NCBI RefSeq assembly: GCF_001685415.1
Contig: NZ_CP014989.1
Span: forward strand, 1,178,001 to 1,242,000
Length of the DNA: 64,000 bases
Source: Serinicoccus hydrothermalis
GTDB taxonomy: Bacteria; Actinomycetota; Actinomycetes; Actinomycetales; Dermatophilaceae
Reading direction: 5' to 3'
Of this stretch, positions 26,182 through 36,964 are shown one piece after another. A model generated the notes under the pieces. That model saw nothing but the letters and a program-made list of their open reading frames with translations, made no database searches and had not been told where the DNA came from. Position numbers and translations under genes: made by a program. Each line of letters begins with the position of its first letter. Position 1 is the first letter of the stretch.

Positions 26182-26625
26182 TCAGCCCTGCGCGGGGAAC
26201 CAGATGGCGATCTCGCGCGCCGCGGACTCCGGGCTGTCCGAGCCGTGGACGATGTTCTGCTGCACCTTGAGGCCCCAGTCGCGCCCGTGGTCGCCGCGGA
26301 TCGTGCCCGGGGCGGCGGCGGTGGGATCGGTCGCCCCGGCGAGGGAGCGGAAGCCGGGGATGCAGCCGTTCCCCTCGATGATGGCGGCGGTGACCGGCCC
26401 GGAGGACATGAACTCCAGCAGCGGCTCGTAGAAGGGCTTGCCCTCGTGCTCGGCGTAGTGCTGCTCGAGCTGCTCGCGCGAGGGGGTCACGACGGCCAGG
26501 GCGGCGAGCGTGTAGCCCTTGGCCTCGACCCGGCGGAGCACCTCCCCGGACAGGCCGCGGCGGTAGCCGTCGGGCTTGACGAGGACGAGGGAGCGTTCGG
26601 TCTGCGCGGCGGTGGTGTCGGTCAC
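26182..26625 (-). CDS. ndk: nucleoside diphosphate kinase
   Basis: Ndk balances NTP pools through a phospho-His intermediate. The 147-aa protein has the N-terminal LVLVKPDGYRRGLSGEVLRR, the middle KPFYEPLLEFMSSGPVTAAI and the active-site NIVHGSDSPESAAREI. The segment after the beta-strand reads IIEGNGCIPGFRSLAGAT rather than the common WEGxNAV form, a variant also plausible in actinobacteria. It is separated from folC by an inserted gene block. Confidence 0.96.
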   Translation of the reverse strand: MTDTTAAQTERSLVLVKPDGYRRGLSGEVLRRVEAKGYTLAALAVVTPSREQLEQHYAEHEGKPFYEPLLEFMSSGPVTAAIIEGNGCIPGFRSLAGATDPTAAAPGTIRGDHGRDWGLKVQQNIVHGSDSPESAAREIAIWFPAQG

Positions 26626-26661
26626 GGACCCAGCGTAGGGCGTGCGGGCCGGGGATCGCCG

Positions 26662-27498
26662 TCAGGGTTGGAGCACGCCGAGGCCCAGCAGGGCGAAGAG
26701 GACCAGGGCCAGCACGATCCGGTAGACCATGAACGGCGTGAACGTGTGGGTGGTGATGTAGCGCATGAACCAGGCGATGACGGCATACCCCACGGCGAAG
26801 GCGAGGACGGTCGCCACCGCGATGGCCCCCCACCCGGTGCCCGACCCGATCGCGTCGCCGGTCATCACCTTGACCAGCTGCAGCCCGCCCGAGGCGAGCA
26901 CGGCCGGGATCGCGAGCAGGAAGGAGTAGCGCGCCGCTGCCTCCCGCGTGTAGCCCATGAAGAGGCCGCCGGCGATGGTGCCACCGCTGCGCGAGACGCC
27001 CGGGACGAGGGCGAGCGCCTGCCACAGGCCGAAGCCCAGGCCGTGCCGCCAGGTGAGCTGGTCCAGCTGGCGCTGCTGCCGCCCGACCCGTTCCGCGGCG
27101 AGGATCACCAGGGCGAAGACGAGCAGCATCGTCGCCGTGATCCACAGGCTGCGCAGGTCGGTCTCGATCCAGTCCTGCAGCAGCAGCCCCAGGATGCCGA
27201 TGGGGAAGGTGCCGAGGATGACCCACCAGCCGAGGACCGCGTCCGGGTCGTTGCGGGGGATCCGGCCGGCCAGGGAGGCGAACCATGCGCGGACGATCCG
27301 GACGATGTCGCGCCAGAAGTAGAGGAGCACGGCGGCCTCGGTGCCGAGCTGGGTGATCGCGGTGAAGGCGGCACCGGGGTCCGCGCCCTCGTCGCCGAGC
27401 AGGCGTCCCACGATGGACACGTGGGCGCTGGAGGAGATCGGCAGGAACTCGGTCAGCCCCTGCACGATCCCCAGCACGATCGCGGTCAGCAGATCCAT
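26662..27498 (-). CDS. uppP: undecaprenyl-diphosphate phosphatase (BacA type)
   Basis: A 278-aa integral membrane phosphatase that recycles the undecaprenyl lipid carrier for wall synthesis. Both family motifs are intact: [19 protein letters not shown] near the N-terminus and [17 protein letters not shown] centrally. About seven membrane segments. ATG at 27498 sits 1 nt after the DUF4233 stop, so the two are likely co-translated, and ndk follows 37 bp downstream. Confidence 0.96.
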   Translation of the reverse strand: MDLLTAIVLGIVQGLTEFLPISSSAHVSIVGRLLGDEGADPGAAFTAITQLGTEAAVLLYFWRDIVRIVRAWFASLAGRIPRNDPDAVLGWWVILGTFPIGILGLLLQDWIETDLRSLWITATMLLVFALVILAAERVGRQQRQLDQLTWRHGLGFGLWQALALVPGVSRSGGTIAGGLFMGYTREAAARYSFLLAIPAVLASGGLQLVKVMTGDAIGSGTGWGAIAVATVLAFAVGYAVIAWFMRYITTHTFTPFMVYRIVLALVLFALLGLGVLQP

Positions 27499-27499
27499 C

Positions 27500-27910
27500 T
27501 CAGTCGCTCTCCCCGCCCCTGGCGGTCTCGTCGGGGCCCACCCCGGCCTCCTCCTGCGCGGCACGCTGCGCCGTGACCCGGTCCATCCGCATCCCCTGGG
27601 TCAGGCAGAGCCACCACAGGAAGCCGAAGAGCCCCGCGACGACGAGCATCGCCGGCAGCACCACCCCGGCGGCCAGGGTGAGGAACTGCGCCAGCCAGCC
27701 GAGGAGGATCCCGGCCCGGCCGCGCAGCGCGCCGGCGGCGACCACGCACAGGGCCGTGAGCACGAGCCCGCCCCAGAGGTATGCCTGCGCCCGGGGGTCC
27801 GCGGTCGTCTGCCCGAGCCGCCACGCGACGAGGGTGCCGAAGAAGACCGACATCGCCTGCGCGAGCAACGTCGTGGCACACAGACGTCGGGTGAGGGTGC
27901 CGGGGGTCAC
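27500..27910 (-). CDS. DUF4233 family membrane protein
   Basis: A 136-aa protein with four predicted membrane helices ([70 protein letters not shown]) and a short acidic C-terminus. The pattern matches DUF4233, which in many actinobacteria lies between folC and ndk. Here it is separated from folC by about 4.2 kb of plus-strand genes. GTG at 27910 is the likely start; function unknown. Confidence 0.72.
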   Translation of the reverse strand: MTPGTLTRRLCATTLLAQAMSVFFGTLVAWRLGQTTADPRAQAYLWGGLVLTALCVVAAGALRGRAGILLGWLAQFLTLAAGVVLPAMLVVAGLFGFLWWLCLTQGMRMDRVTAQRAAQEEAGVGPDETARGGESD

Positions 27911-28032
27911 GCGCGCCAGTCTCGCAGACCCACCCTGGGAGGCTTCCCAGCAACCCGCCAGTCGGAGCGCATACCCTGGGGTGCGTCGACGCCGACAGCC
28001 GATTCCCGAACCGTCCTGCCAGGAGCGCACCG

Positions 28033-28665
28033 ATGCCCCGACCCGACCGCAAGCCCGCGGCCTCCGACCGCGCCGCCAAGGCGGCCAAGATCCAGAAGGC
28101 CGGCGCCGCCGCCGAGCGCCGCCGGGGGATGCTCATCTGGGGGTCGGTGGTGGCCGTCGTCGTGGTCATCGTCGGGGCGGTCGTCTTCGCCGTCGTGCGG
28201 GACTCGCCGGCCCTGGTCGACCTGTCCGGGGTCGAGGAGTACCAGAACGACGCGGCCAACCACGTCGCCGACCAGGTCGACTACGAGCAGACCCCGCCCG
28301 TCGGCGGGCCGCACAACCCCGCGTGGTGGAACTGCGGTGTCTACACCGAGGAGGTCCCGCGGGAGCACGCGGTGCACTCACTCGAGCACGGGGCGGTGTG
28401 GCTGACCTACCGGCCCGACCTGCCGGCCGACCAGATCGAGGTGCTGACCGAGCTCGGCGGCGCGGACTACATGCTCGTCAGCCCGGTGGCGGACCAGGAG
28501 AGCCCGGTCGTCGCGACCGCCTGGAACCACCAGCTCACGCTCGACACCGCGGACGAGCGGACGCTGCAGGCCTTCATCCGGGAGTACAAGCAGGGCCCGC
28601 AGACCCCGGAGCCGGGCGCGGCCTGCACCAGCGGCACCAGCACCGACCTCGTGGAGCGCGGATGA
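28033..28665 (+). CDS. DUF3105 membrane-anchored protein
   Basis: A 210-aa bitopic protein: a basic cytoplasmic tail, one membrane segment (MLIWGSVVAVVVVIVGAVVF), then an extracytoplasmic DUF3105 domain with YEQTPPVGGPHNPAWWNCGV and HSLEHGAVWLTYRP. The conserved His and Cys residues suggest metal handling, but the function is not established. Its stop overlaps the next ATG by 4 bp, coupling it to the DUF305 gene. Confidence 0.85.
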   Translation: MPRPDRKPAASDRAAKAAKIQKAGAAAERRRGMLIWGSVVAVVVVIVGAVVFAVVRDSPALVDLSGVEEYQNDAANHVADQVDYEQTPPVGGPHNPAWWNCGVYTEEVPREHAVHSLEHGAVWLTYRPDLPADQIEVLTELGGADYMLVSPVADQESPVVATAWNHQLTLDTADERTLQAFIREYKQGPQTPEPGAACTSGTSTDLVERG

Positions 28666-29393
28666 ACGACCGCTGGCGCACCTTCGGTGCACCCGCGCTG
28701 GCCGTGGTGACGGTCGTGGCGCTGTGCCTGGGTGCCCTGGTGGGCTGGCTGTCCTTCGGCGACCGCCCCCCGCCGGACGACGGCGCGGACGCCGGCTTCG
28801 CCCGGGACATGAGCGAGCACCACGCGCAGGCGGTGCAGATGTCCCAGCTGGTGATGCAGCGGACCGAGGACGAGGCGGTCCGGAGGCTGGCCGTTGACAT
28901 CAGCAACAACCAGGGCTTCGAGCGGGGGATGATGGCCACCTGGCTGCAGGAGTGGGACCTCCCCCGGGCGCGGGGCGAGGAACGTATGGCCTGGATGTCG
29001 ATGGACGGGATGAACCACGCGGAGATGATGGATCTCCCGGCCGGCGTGCCCATGCCGGGCATGGCCTCCCCCACCGAGATCCAGGAGCTGACCGACGACT
29101 CCGGCGAGGAGGCCGAGGTGCTCTTCCTGCAGCTCATGACGACGCACCACCTCGCCGGCGTGGAGATGGCCGACGCGGCGCTTGAGGAGGCCACCCAGCC
29201 CGAGGTGCTCGCCGCCGCCCAGCGCATGGTCGACGCCCAGGTCGGCGAGATCGTCCTCATGCAGGACATGCTCGAGGAGCGGGGCGCCGAGCCCCGGGAG
29301 GACGTCGACGCCTGGGTCGCGGAGCAGGAGGCGACCGAGCCTGCCGGGGACGGGACCGCGCCCGACGGCGGCTCTGGGGAGCACGACCACTGA
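28662..29393 (+). CDS. DUF305 membrane-anchored, Met/His-rich protein
   Basis: A 243-aa protein with an N-terminal anchor (LAVVTVVALCLGALVGWLSF) and an extracytoplasmic ferritin-like DUF305 domain. Two His-pair motifs are present (MSEHHAQAVQMSQLVM and MTTHHLAGVEMAD), separated by a methionine-rich stretch (ERMAWMSMDGMNHAEMMDLP). These residues favour copper binding, and DUF305 proteins are often linked to copper resistance; that role is inference. Start ATG at 28662 overlaps the DUF3105 stop. Confidence 0.87.
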   Translation: MNDRWRTFGAPALAVVTVVALCLGALVGWLSFGDRPPPDDGADAGFARDMSEHHAQAVQMSQLVMQRTEDEAVRRLAVDISNNQGFERGMMATWLQEWDLPRARGEERMAWMSMDGMNHAEMMDLPAGVPMPGMASPTEIQELTDDSGEEAEVLFLQLMTTHHLAGVEMADAALEEATQPEVLAAAQRMVDAQVGEIVLMQDMLEERGAEPREDVDAWVAEQEATEPAGDGTAPDGGSGEHDH

Positions 29394-29500
29394 CCACCGA
29401 CGGGCCACCGCACGTTGCGGTTGCGCGGCGCTGGGCCAGAGACGATGCTCGGGGCGGGGCCGCGGACCTCGCGGCCACGACCGACAGAAGGGTGGATGCG

Positions 29501-29863
29501 ATGAGCACGCAGGACAACGACCCGTTCGAGGACGTCCCCGAGGCCGGACCCGGCACCGAGGGCGGTGCCGACGGTCACGCCGGACCCGGTGGCGACGGTG
29601 GAGCCGACGGCGGTGCTGACGGTCACGCCGGACCCGGTGGCGACGGAGGGGCCGACGGCAGTGCCGACGGCCACGCCGGACCCGGTGGTGACGGTGGAGC
29701 CGATGGAGGCGCTGACGGCCACGCCGGACCCGGTGGCGACGGTGGAGCCGACGGCGGTGCTGACGGCCACGCCGGTCCCGGTGGCGACGGTGGGGCGGAC
29801 GGAGGCGCCGACGGCCACGCCGGCGCGGGCGGTGACGGCGGAGCCGACGGTCCCGCCGAGTGA
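29501..29863 (+). CDS. Gly/Asp/His repeat protein
   Basis: A 120-aa low-complexity protein. A 21-residue acidic leader (STQDNDPFEDVPEAGPGTEG) is followed by six near-identical 16-residue units GADGHAGPGGDGGADG and a PAE end. There is no signal peptide. The even Asp/His spacing could bind metal ions. Start ATG at 29501 with GAAGGG upstream. The stop overlaps the start of the oxygenase gene (29860), so it is probably translated. A coding role is supported by the in-frame repeats and the coupling, not by homology. Confidence 0.6.
   Translation: MSTQDNDPFEDVPEAGPGTEGGADGHAGPGGDGGADGGADGHAGPGGDGGADGSADGHAGPGGDGGADGGADGHAGPGGDGGADGGADGHAGPGGDGGADGGADGHAGAGGDGGADGPAE
29564..29851 (+). repeat. six 48-bp tandem repeats
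   Basis: Six direct copies of a 48-bp unit (16 codons) form almost all of the Gly/Asp-rich ORF. Copies vary by a few synonymous or near-synonymous changes (one Ser, one Ala substitution). The period is a multiple of three, so copy number can change without a frameshift. Confidence 0.95.
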
Positions 29864-31140
29864 CCGACGGACCGCAGGTGGTGAGGGCCGGGAGACCGGC
29901 CCTCACCCGACTCCTGGGCACGCTCGACCCTGACACCTTCGCCCGCGAGCACTGGGGGCATACCCTCCACCTCGCGTCCGTCGAGGACCGCGGCGGTGAC
30001 GACTTCGCCGACCTCTTCTCCCTGGACGCCGTCGACGAGCTCGTCTCCGAGCGGGGACTGCGCACCCCCTTCCTGCGCGTCGCCCAGGACGGCTCGACGC
30101 TGCCCGAGAGCGCCTTCACCTCCTCCGGCGGCACGGGGGCTGGGATGCCGGACCAGGCGGACGACAGCAAGCTGCTGCGGCTCTTCGCGGACGGGGCCAC
30201 GATCGTCCTGCAGGGCCTGCACCGCACCTGGTCGCCGATCCGCCGCCTGGCCGACGACCTCGCGGCCGACCTGGGCAGCCCGGTGCAGGTGAACGCCTAC
30301 GTCACCCCACCGGCCAACCAGGGGTTCGACGACCACTACGACGTGCACGACGTCTTCGTGCTGCAGATCTCGGGGACCAAGAGGTGGGCGCTGCGCGAGC
30401 CGGTGCTCCCGCAGCCGCTGCGCAGCCAGCCCTGGACCGACCGCCGCGACGAGGTGGCCGCGGCCGCGCAGCAGCCGGCCTACCTCGAGACCACGCTGCA
30501 GCCCGGCGACTGCCTCTACCTCCCCCGCGGCTGGATCCACTCGGCCCGCGCCATGGGTGAGGTGAGCACCCACCTGACCATCGGCGTGCACGCCTGGACG
30601 CGGCACCACCTGGCGCGCTCGGCGCTGGACCTGCTCGGGGCGGGTCTCGGCACCGAGGACGAGGTGCGACGCAGCCTGCCCCTGGGCGCCGGTCTCGCGG
30701 ACGTCGAGGAGTGGCGGGACGACGTGGAGCAGGTGCGGGAGACGCTGCTGCGGCTGCTGCGCGAGCTGCCCGCGGAGGACCTCGCCACCGCGCTGCACCA
30801 GAGACACCGGGCCAGTGCCCGGCCCGCCGCGGTGCGGCCGGTCGCGCAGGCCGCGGCCGCGCAGGGTCTGCAGACCGGGGACGCGATCGTCCTGCGGTCC
30901 CACCTCGTGCCGCAGCTGCTCGACGAGGGCGACCGCGTCACCGTGCGGTCGAGGGTGGCGTCCTTCACCCTCCCCGGGTCCTACCGTCCCGCCCTGGAGC
31001 GCCTGCTCGAGGGAGAACCCGTCTCGGTGCAGGACCTGGGGGCGACGGGCGGGCTCGACGACGACGCGGCCCTGGAGCTGGCGCGCGGGCTCCTGCGGCG
31101 GGGCATCGCCGTGGTGCCGGACGCAGGCGTTCGCGACTGA
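29860..31140 (+). CDS. JmjC/cupin_4 2-oxoglutarate oxygenase (ribosomal oxygenase-like)
   Basis: A 426-aa protein of the ROX/YcfD-type JmjC family. The iron site is expected in DDHYDVHDVFVLQISG (HxD) and PRGWIHSARAMGE (second His); the SGTKRWALREPV segment follows as in family members. E. coli YcfD hydroxylates an arginine of ribosomal protein L16; a ribosomal target here is only by analogy. The C-terminal half carries a winged-helix-like region. The GTG start overlaps the repeat gene stop. Confidence 0.85.
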   Translation: MTDGPQVVRAGRPALTRLLGTLDPDTFAREHWGHTLHLASVEDRGGDDFADLFSLDAVDELVSERGLRTPFLRVAQDGSTLPESAFTSSGGTGAGMPDQADDSKLLRLFADGATIVLQGLHRTWSPIRRLADDLAADLGSPVQVNAYVTPPANQGFDDHYDVHDVFVLQISGTKRWALREPVLPQPLRSQPWTDRRDEVAAAAQQPAYLETTLQPGDCLYLPRGWIHSARAMGEVSTHLTIGVHAWTRHHLARSALDLLGAGLGTEDEVRRSLPLGAGLADVEEWRDDVEQVRETLLRLLRELPAEDLATALHQRHRASARPAAVRPVAQAAAAQGLQTGDAIVLRSHLVPQLLDEGDRVTVRSRVASFTLPGSYRPALERLLEGEPVSVQDLGATGGLDDDAALELARGLLRRGIAVVPDAGVRD

Positions 31141-31144
31141 CCGA

Positions 31145-32128
31145 ATGACCGAGACCTTCCGCTGCTCCGACGCCGCGCGGGAGCGCGCCGACCCGATGGG
31201 CGGCACCGCTCCCCCGCAGCCCCGGCTGCTGCTCGTCGAGGTACCGGGCGGCTGGCCCTTCGACGCCCTCCAGGCGCTGCCGGCGGACGTGCGGGACGAC
31301 GTCCTCCGAGAGAGCGCCGCGGCCCGGGCTCGGGTGCTGCTCATCCGGCGCCCGGGCGAGCACCCCCGGCGGGAGGGTCCGTGGCGCTGGTATGCCGTCG
31401 ACCCGGGTGCCCCCGCCGGCTCCCGCACCGTGCGGGGCAGCTGGCAGACCGGGGAGGAGCTGCTCGCCGGGGCCCGCCGGGTGCGGCAGATGGCGCAGGA
31501 GGTGGCCCGGCCCGGCGGCGACGCCCCCGAGGACGGCCCCGAGGACGAGCAGCTGCTGCTCGTGTGCACCCACGGCCGCAAGGACGTCTGCTGCGCGCTG
31601 CGCGGCCGGCCGGTCGCCGCCGAGCTGGGCCGGACCTGGCCGGAGCAGACCTGGGAGTGCTCGCACACCGGCGGTGACCGCTTCGCCGCCAACCTCCTCG
31701 TGCTGCCCGACGGCGCCTGCTACGGCGGTCTCGACGCCGGCACGGTGGCCCAGGTCGTGCGCGACCACCGGGGCGGCGCCCCGGCCGTGGGGCATCTGCG
31801 CGGCCGGGTCGGCCAGGACCGGATGGTGCAGAGCGCAGTGCTCGCGGCCCTGGGCCGCTGGCCGGTGCCCTGGGACGCGGTGCAGCCGCTCGGCGCACCG
31901 GTCCCGCTGCCGCCGGAGGCTGTGGACGAGCCCCGTCCCGGCTCCGAGCCGGTGGTCGCCCGGTGGCGCACCGACCTGAGCGTGCGCGGGCACGGGGCCT
32001 GGCGGGCGACGGGGGTCGAGCGACTCGCGCCCGCCCAGCGGCTGACCTGCCGCGCGCCCCAGGCGGGGTCGGTGCGCATACCCGAGGTGGTCGGGTGGGC
32101 CGAGCTTCCCGCGGCCCGCGACCGCTAG
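31145..32128 (+). CDS. sucrase/ferredoxin-like family protein
   Basis: A 327-aa thioredoxin-fold ferredoxin-like protein. The expected cluster cysteines lie in LLVCTHGRKDVCCALRGRP and WECSHTGGDRFAANLLVLP, the latter containing the family hallmark HTGGDRFA. Such proteins are thought to bind a [2Fe-2S] cluster; no partner is obvious. ATG at 31145 starts 5 nt after the oxygenase stop. The long reading frame upstream is a shadow of that gene. It converges with folC. Confidence 0.82.
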   Translation: MTETFRCSDAARERADPMGGTAPPQPRLLLVEVPGGWPFDALQALPADVRDDVLRESAAARARVLLIRRPGEHPRREGPWRWYAVDPGAPAGSRTVRGSWQTGEELLAGARRVRQMAQEVARPGGDAPEDGPEDEQLLLVCTHGRKDVCCALRGRPVAAELGRTWPEQTWECSHTGGDRFAANLLVLPDGACYGGLDAGTVAQVVRDHRGGAPAVGHLRGRVGQDRMVQSAVLAALGRWPVPWDAVQPLGAPVPLPPEAVDEPRPGSEPVVARWRTDLSVRGHGAWRATGVERLAPAQRLTCRAPQAGSVRIPEVVGWAELPAARDR

Positions 32129-32132
32129 GGGA

Positions 32133-33611
32133 TCAGGCGGAGCGCTGGCCTAGCAGCTCGCGGACCTCCGCGGCCGTGGTCACCGAGCCGGTGGCGAGCA
32201 CCGCCCCGCCGACCCCGCCGTCGTCGGCGAGGCCGGCCGCGACGTCCAGCGCGTCCGGCAGGTCCGCGACCACAGTCACGCGGTCCTCGCCGAAGAACTC
32301 GGCGACCAGCTCGCCGAGCCGCTGCGGCCGGATCGCCCGGGGCGAGGTGGTGCGCGAGACCACGACGTGGTCCAGCACCGGCTCCAGCGCCTGGATCATC
32401 TGCTCGGCGTCCTTGTCCTCGAGCACCGCGAGCAGCCCGACGAGCCGGGTGAAGGTGAACGACTCGCGCACCGCCTCGACCAGCGCCTCGACCCCGGCCG
32501 GGTTGTGGGCCGCGTCCACGAGCACGGTGGGCGAGCGCCGGACGATCTCGAGCCGGCCCGGCGAGCTGACCTCCGCCAGCCCGGCGCGCAGCACCTCGTC
32601 GGAGAGCGGCTGCTCACCACCCCCGACGAAGGCCTCGACCGCCGCGATCGCCAGCGTGGCGTTGTGCGCCTGGTAGGCGCCGAAGAGCGGCAGGAACAGG
32701 TCGGGGTAGTCCCCCGCCAGGCCCCGCACCGAGAGCTGCTGGCCGCCGACCGCGACCTCGCGGGCGAGCACCCCGAAGGCGACGCCCTCGGCGCGCAGCT
32801 GCGCCCCGACCTCCTCGGCCCGGTCCGTGAGGACCTGCATGACCTCCGGCTCCTGCACGCCGACCACGGCGATCGCGTCGGGCTTGATGATCCCGGCCTT
32901 CTCGGTCGCGATCTCCTCCAGCGTCGACCCCAGCAGCCGGGTGTGGTCCAGGGCCACCGGGGTGAGGACCGCGACGTCGCCGTCGGCGACCGAGGTGGCG
33001 TCCCACACCCCGCCCAGGCCGACCTCGACGACGGCGACCTCGACCGGGGCGGCGGCGAAGGCGGCGTAGGCCAGCGCGACGATGACCTCGAAGTAGGTCA
33101 TCCGCACCCGGTCCGCCTCGTCCGGGGACTCCATGCTCTCGGCGTCCACCATCTCGACGAAGGGCAGCACGTCGTCGTAGGCGGCCAGGAAGGCCTCGAT
33201 CGAGACCGGCCGGCCGTCGATGCTCACCCGCTCGCGCATGTCGTGCAGGTGCGGGCTGGTGAACCGGCCGGTCCGCAGCCCCATCTCCCGGAGCAGCCGC
33301 TCGGTGATGCGGGCCGTGGACGTCTTGCCGTTGGTGCCGGTGAGGTGGATCATCCGGAACGAGCGCTGCGGGTCACCCATGAGCTCCATGACCCGCGCGA
33401 CGCGGTGCAGCGTCGGCTGCGGCATGTGCTCGGGGGTGCGCGCGAGGATCGCCTCGCTCACCTCGGCGTAGCGCGCCAGCAGCGCGGGGTCCGTCGTCTC
33501 GGTCCCGCCCCGCCCGCTCAGCGAGGTCACCTCGGCGGTGGGCACCGCGCTGCCCGGGTCCAGCGGCAGCTCGGTGCTGCCGTCCTCGCCCTCGAAGAAG
33601 TTGTCGCTCAT
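32133..33611 (-). CDS. folC: bifunctional folylpolyglutamate/dihydrofolate synthase
   Basis: FolC adds glutamates to folates and may also make dihydrofolate. The 492-aa protein has the ATP loop [19 protein letters not shown], then [18 protein letters not shown] and [17 protein letters not shown] near the C-terminal domain. A roughly 50-residue acidic N-terminal extension precedes the core. The ATG at 33611 overlaps the ileS stop by 4 bp, so folC is coupled to ileS and shares its T-box-controlled transcript. Confidence 0.96.
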   Translation of the reverse strand: MSDNFFEGEDGSTELPLDPGSAVPTAEVTSLSGRGGTETTDPALLARYAEVSEAILARTPEHMPQPTLHRVARVMELMGDPQRSFRMIHLTGTNGKTSTARITERLLREMGLRTGRFTSPHLHDMRERVSIDGRPVSIEAFLAAYDDVLPFVEMVDAESMESPDEADRVRMTYFEVIVALAYAAFAAAPVEVAVVEVGLGGVWDATSVADGDVAVLTPVALDHTRLLGSTLEEIATEKAGIIKPDAIAVVGVQEPEVMQVLTDRAEEVGAQLRAEGVAFGVLAREVAVGGQQLSVRGLAGDYPDLFLPLFGAYQAHNATLAIAAVEAFVGGGEQPLSDEVLRAGLAEVSSPGRLEIVRRSPTVLVDAAHNPAGVEALVEAVRESFTFTRLVGLLAVLEDKDAEQMIQALEPVLDHVVVSRTTSPRAIRPQRLGELVAEFFGEDRVTVVADLPDALDVAAGLADDGGVGGAVLATGSVTTAAEVRELLGQRSA

Positions 33612-36600
33612 CGTCCTGCCTCCTCACGTCGGCTGATCAGCAGCTCCACGGTATGCCCACCGCCCAGGTCCGCGGTGCCCGCGTGGGCCCCGTCCTTCGC
33701 GGGGGGCAACGCCTGCCCGGCGCCCGCCGCACCGAACTGGACGGCGAGGGTCTCGCTCATGACGAGCTGCTGGTGCGCCATCGCGGCGTCCCACACCTCG
33801 TCGTCGCCGACGACGGTCAGGCTGATCCGGTCGCTGATGTCCAGCCCGGCGTCCTTGCGGGCACCCTGGACCGCCCGGACCAGGTCACGGGCGAGACCCT
33901 CCTTGGCCAGGTCCTCGGTGACCTCGGTGTCGAGCACGACGAAGCCGCCGCCGTGGCCGCGCAGCATCGCGGTGGCCCGGGACCCGGCCTCGCCGCCCTG
34001 GGCGTCCTGCCCACCCGGGCCGTCGTCCACCACCGTCTCCAACGTGAACTCGCCCTCGGCCAGCTCGATGCCGCCGCTGGTCACCGTCCCGTCCTCGGAC
34101 ACCGACCAGTCGCCGGACTTCGAGCCCTTGATCGCGTGCTGCACCTCCTTGCCGAGCCGAGGACCGGCGGCACGGGCGTTGACCGTGAGCCGCTGCGTCA
34201 CCCCGAAGTCCGTGGCGCTCGCGCCCTCCTCGCTCAGGTCGTGGACCACCACCTCCCGCACGTTGACCTCGTCGGCCACGATGTCAGCGAGGTCCGACAG
34301 ACCCTGCGGGTGCGCGGTCGCCACGGTGAGCCGGGGCAGGGGAAGGCGCACGCGCAGCCCCTGGGCCTTGCGCAGCCCGAGCGCAGCCGAGCACACCTCG
34401 CGCACGGTGTCCATGGCGGCCACCAGCTCCTCGTCGGCCGGCAGGTCGGCCACCTCGGGCCAGTCCGTGAGGTGCACCGACTCGCCACCGGTGAGCCCGC
34501 GCCATACCTCCTCGGTCATGAGCGGGAGCAGCGGGGCGGCGACCCGGCAGGTGATCTCGAGCACGGTGTAGAGCGTGTCGAAGGCTGCCTCGTCCTCGGC
34601 CCAGAAGCGGTCGCGGGAGCGCCGGATGTACCAGTTGGTCAGCACGTCGACGAAGTCGCGGATGACCTCGGCGGCCTCCGCGATCTCGTCGCCGTCGTAG
34701 GCCGCCTGCGCCGCCCCGACGAACTCGCGGGTCTTGGCGAGGACGTACCGGTCTAGCTCGTGCTCGGATCCGGTGGACCAGCGCGCCTGGTAGCCGGCGG
34801 CGTTGGCGTAGAGCCCGAAGAAATACCACGCGTTCCACAGCGGGATCATCGTCTGGCGCACGCCGTCGCGGATGCCCTGCTCGGTGACGATGAGGTTGCC
34901 GCCGCGCAGGATCGGGCTGGACATGAGGAACCAGCGCATCGCGTCGGCGCCGTCGCGGTCGAAGACCTCGCGGACGTCGGGGTAGTTCTTCAGCGACTTG
35001 GACATCTTCTGCCCGTCGCTGCCGAGCACGATGCCGTGGGAGAGGCAGGTCGAGAAGGCGGGCCGGTCGAAGAGCGCGGTCGCGAGGATGTGCAGGGTGT
35101 AGAACCAGCCGCGGGTCTGCCCGATGTACTCCACGATGAAGTCGGCCGGGAAGTGGTGCTCGAACCACTCCGCGTTCTCGAACGGGTAGTGGACCTGGGC
35201 GTAGCTCATGGACCCGGAGTCGAACCACACGTCGAGCACGTCCTCGACCCGGCGCATCGTGCTCTGCCCGGTGGGGTCGTCCGGGTTGGGCCGGGTCAGC
35301 TCGTCGACGAACGGTCGGTGCAGGTCGACGTGGCCCTCGCGGTCCCGCGGGAGCTCGCCGAAATCGGCCTCGAGCTCGGCGAGGCTGCCGTAGACGTCGA
35401 TCCGCGGGTAGGCCGGGTCGTCGCTGCGCCAGACCGGGATCGGGCTGCCCCAGAAGCGGTTGCGCGAGATCGACCAGTCGCGGGCGTTCTCCAGCCACCT
35501 GCCGAACTGCCCGTCCTTGATGTGGTCCGGGACCCAGGTGATCTCCTGGTTGGTCCGCAGCATGTCCTCCTTGAAGGCCGTCACCTCGACGAACCAGGAC
35601 GACACCGCCTTGTAGATGAGCGGCTGCTTGCAGCGCCAGCAGTGCGGGTAGGAGTGGGCGTAGGACTCCCGGCGCAGCAGCACCGTCCCCGCGGTCACCG
35701 AGCCCTGGTCGTGCTGCGTCGCCCCCGGCAGCTGGTTGCGGGTCGCCGCGGTGAGGTGGTCCTGGATCGGCGCGTTGGCGTCGAAGACCAGCATCTGCGC
35801 GTACTCGTCCACCGGGTGCATGAACGCCCCGTCGGCGCCGACCGGCATGACCGGCTCGATGCCCTCGCGGTCGGTGACCACCTTGTCGTCCTCACCGAAG
35901 GCGCCCGCGGTGTGCACCAGGCCGGTGCCGTCCGTCGTGGTCACGAACTCGGCGACGACGAGCCGGTGCGCCCGCTCCCAGCCCTGGTAGTAGGAGAACG
36001 GCGGCACGTAGGAGCGACCGGCCAGCTCGGCACCGGTGTAGGTGCCCAGCACCTCGGAGTCCTCCCCCAGCTCGTGGGCGTAGGCCCCGAGCCGCTCCTT
36101 CGCGATGAGGTAGCGCTGCGGCTCCCCACCCTCCTCGGCACCGGGCAGCGGGGCTCGCACGACGACATACTCGATGTCCTCGCCGACCATGATCGCGAGG
36201 TTGGCGGGCAGGGTCCACGGCGTGGTCGTCCAGACCAGGGCGAGCGCGCCGTCGAGGATCTCGTCCGGGGCGTCGCCGGGCAGCAGCCGCGCGCCCACCG
36301 TCACGGCCGGGTCCTGGCGCACCTGGTAGACCTCGTCGTCCATCCGCAGCTCGTGGTTGGACAGCGGCGTCTGGTCGTTCCAGCAGTAGGGCAGGACGCG
36401 GAAGCCCTCGTAGACGAGCCCCTTGTCGAAGAGGCTCTTGAAGGCCCAGAGCACCGACTCCATGTAGTCGACGTTGAGCGTCTTGTAGTCGTGCTCGAAG
36501 TCGACCCAGCGCGCCTGCCGGGTGACGTAGTCCTGCCACTCGTCGGTGTACTTCAGCACCGACTCGCGGCACTTGGCGTTGAAGGCCTCGATGCCGAGGC

Positions 36601-36964
36601 CGAGGATCTCGTCCTTGGTCTTGATGCCGAGCTGGTCCATCGCCTCGAGCTCGGCGGGCAGGCCGTGGGTGTCCCAGCCGAAGCGGCGCTCGACCCGGCG
36701 CCCGCGCATGGTCTGGTAGCGCGGCACGACGTCCTTGACGTAGCCGGTGAGCAGGTGGCCGTAGTGCGGGAGGCCGTTGGCGAACGGCGGCCCGTCGTAG
36801 AAGACGTACTCGTTGGCACCGTCCTCGCCCGCGTCGCGCTGCTCGACGCTCCTGGCGAAGGTGTCGTGCTCGCGCCAGTAGGCCAGCACGGCCTGCTCGA
36901 TCTCCGGGAAGCGCGGGGCGCTGGTCAGCGCGTCGGCGGAGGTGCTGGTGCGGGGGTAGGCCAT
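33608..36964 (-). CDS. ileS: isoleucyl-tRNA synthetase (long, type 2)
   Basis: A 1118-aa class I synthetase charging tRNA-Ile. The HIGH signature is in HYGH form ([18 protein letters not shown]) and KMSKS is in [15 protein letters not shown]; the editing domain lies between them. The HYGH version and the length fit the eukaryote-like IleS2 class. ATG at 36964 is set by the T-box leader, whose anti-SD stem ends at this start. folC follows with a 4-bp overlap. Confidence 0.97.
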   Translation of the reverse strand: MAYPRTSTSADALTSAPRFPEIEQAVLAYWREHDTFARSVEQRDAGEDGANEYVFYDGPPFANGLPHYGHLLTGYVKDVVPRYQTMRGRRVERRFGWDTHGLPAELEAMDQLGIKTKDEILGLGIEAFNAKCRESVLKYTDEWQDYVTRQARWVDFEHDYKTLNVDYMESVLWAFKSLFDKGLVYEGFRVLPYCWNDQTPLSNHELRMDDEVYQVRQDPAVTVGARLLPGDAPDEILDGALALVWTTTPWTLPANLAIMVGEDIEYVVVRAPLPGAEEGGEPQRYLIAKERLGAYAHELGEDSEVLGTYTGAELAGRSYVPPFSYYQGWERAHRLVVAEFVTTTDGTGLVHTAGAFGEDDKVVTDREGIEPVMPVGADGAFMHPVDEYAQMLVFDANAPIQDHLTAATRNQLPGATQHDQGSVTAGTVLLRRESYAHSYPHCWRCKQPLIYKAVSSWFVEVTAFKEDMLRTNQEITWVPDHIKDGQFGRWLENARDWSISRNRFWGSPIPVWRSDDPAYPRIDVYGSLAELEADFGELPRDREGHVDLHRPFVDELTRPNPDDPTGQSTMRRVEDVLDVWFDSGSMSYAQVHYPFENAEWFEHHFPADFIVEYIGQTRGWFYTLHILATALFDRPAFSTCLSHGIVLGSDGQKMSKSLKNYPDVREVFDRDGADAMRWFLMSSPILRGGNLIVTEQGIRDGVRQTMIPLWNAWYFFGLYANAAGYQARWSTGSEHELDRYVLAKTREFVGAAQAAYDGDEIAEAAEVIRDFVDVLTNWYIRRSRDRFWAEDEAAFDTLYTVLEITCRVAAPLLPLMTEEVWRGLTGGESVHLTDWPEVADLPADEELVAAMDTVREVCSAALGLRKAQGLRVRLPLPRLTVATAHPQGLSDLADIVADEVNVREVVVHDLSEEGASATDFGVTQRLTVNARAAGPRLGKEVQHAIKGSKSGDWSVSEDGTVTSGGIELAEGEFTLETVVDDGPGGQDAQGGEAGSRATAMLRGHGGGFVVLDTEVTEDLAKEGLARDLVRAVQGARKDAGLDISDRISLTVVGDDEVWDAAMAHQQLVMSETLAVQFGAAGAGQALPPAKDGAHAGTADLGGGHTVELLISRREEAGR

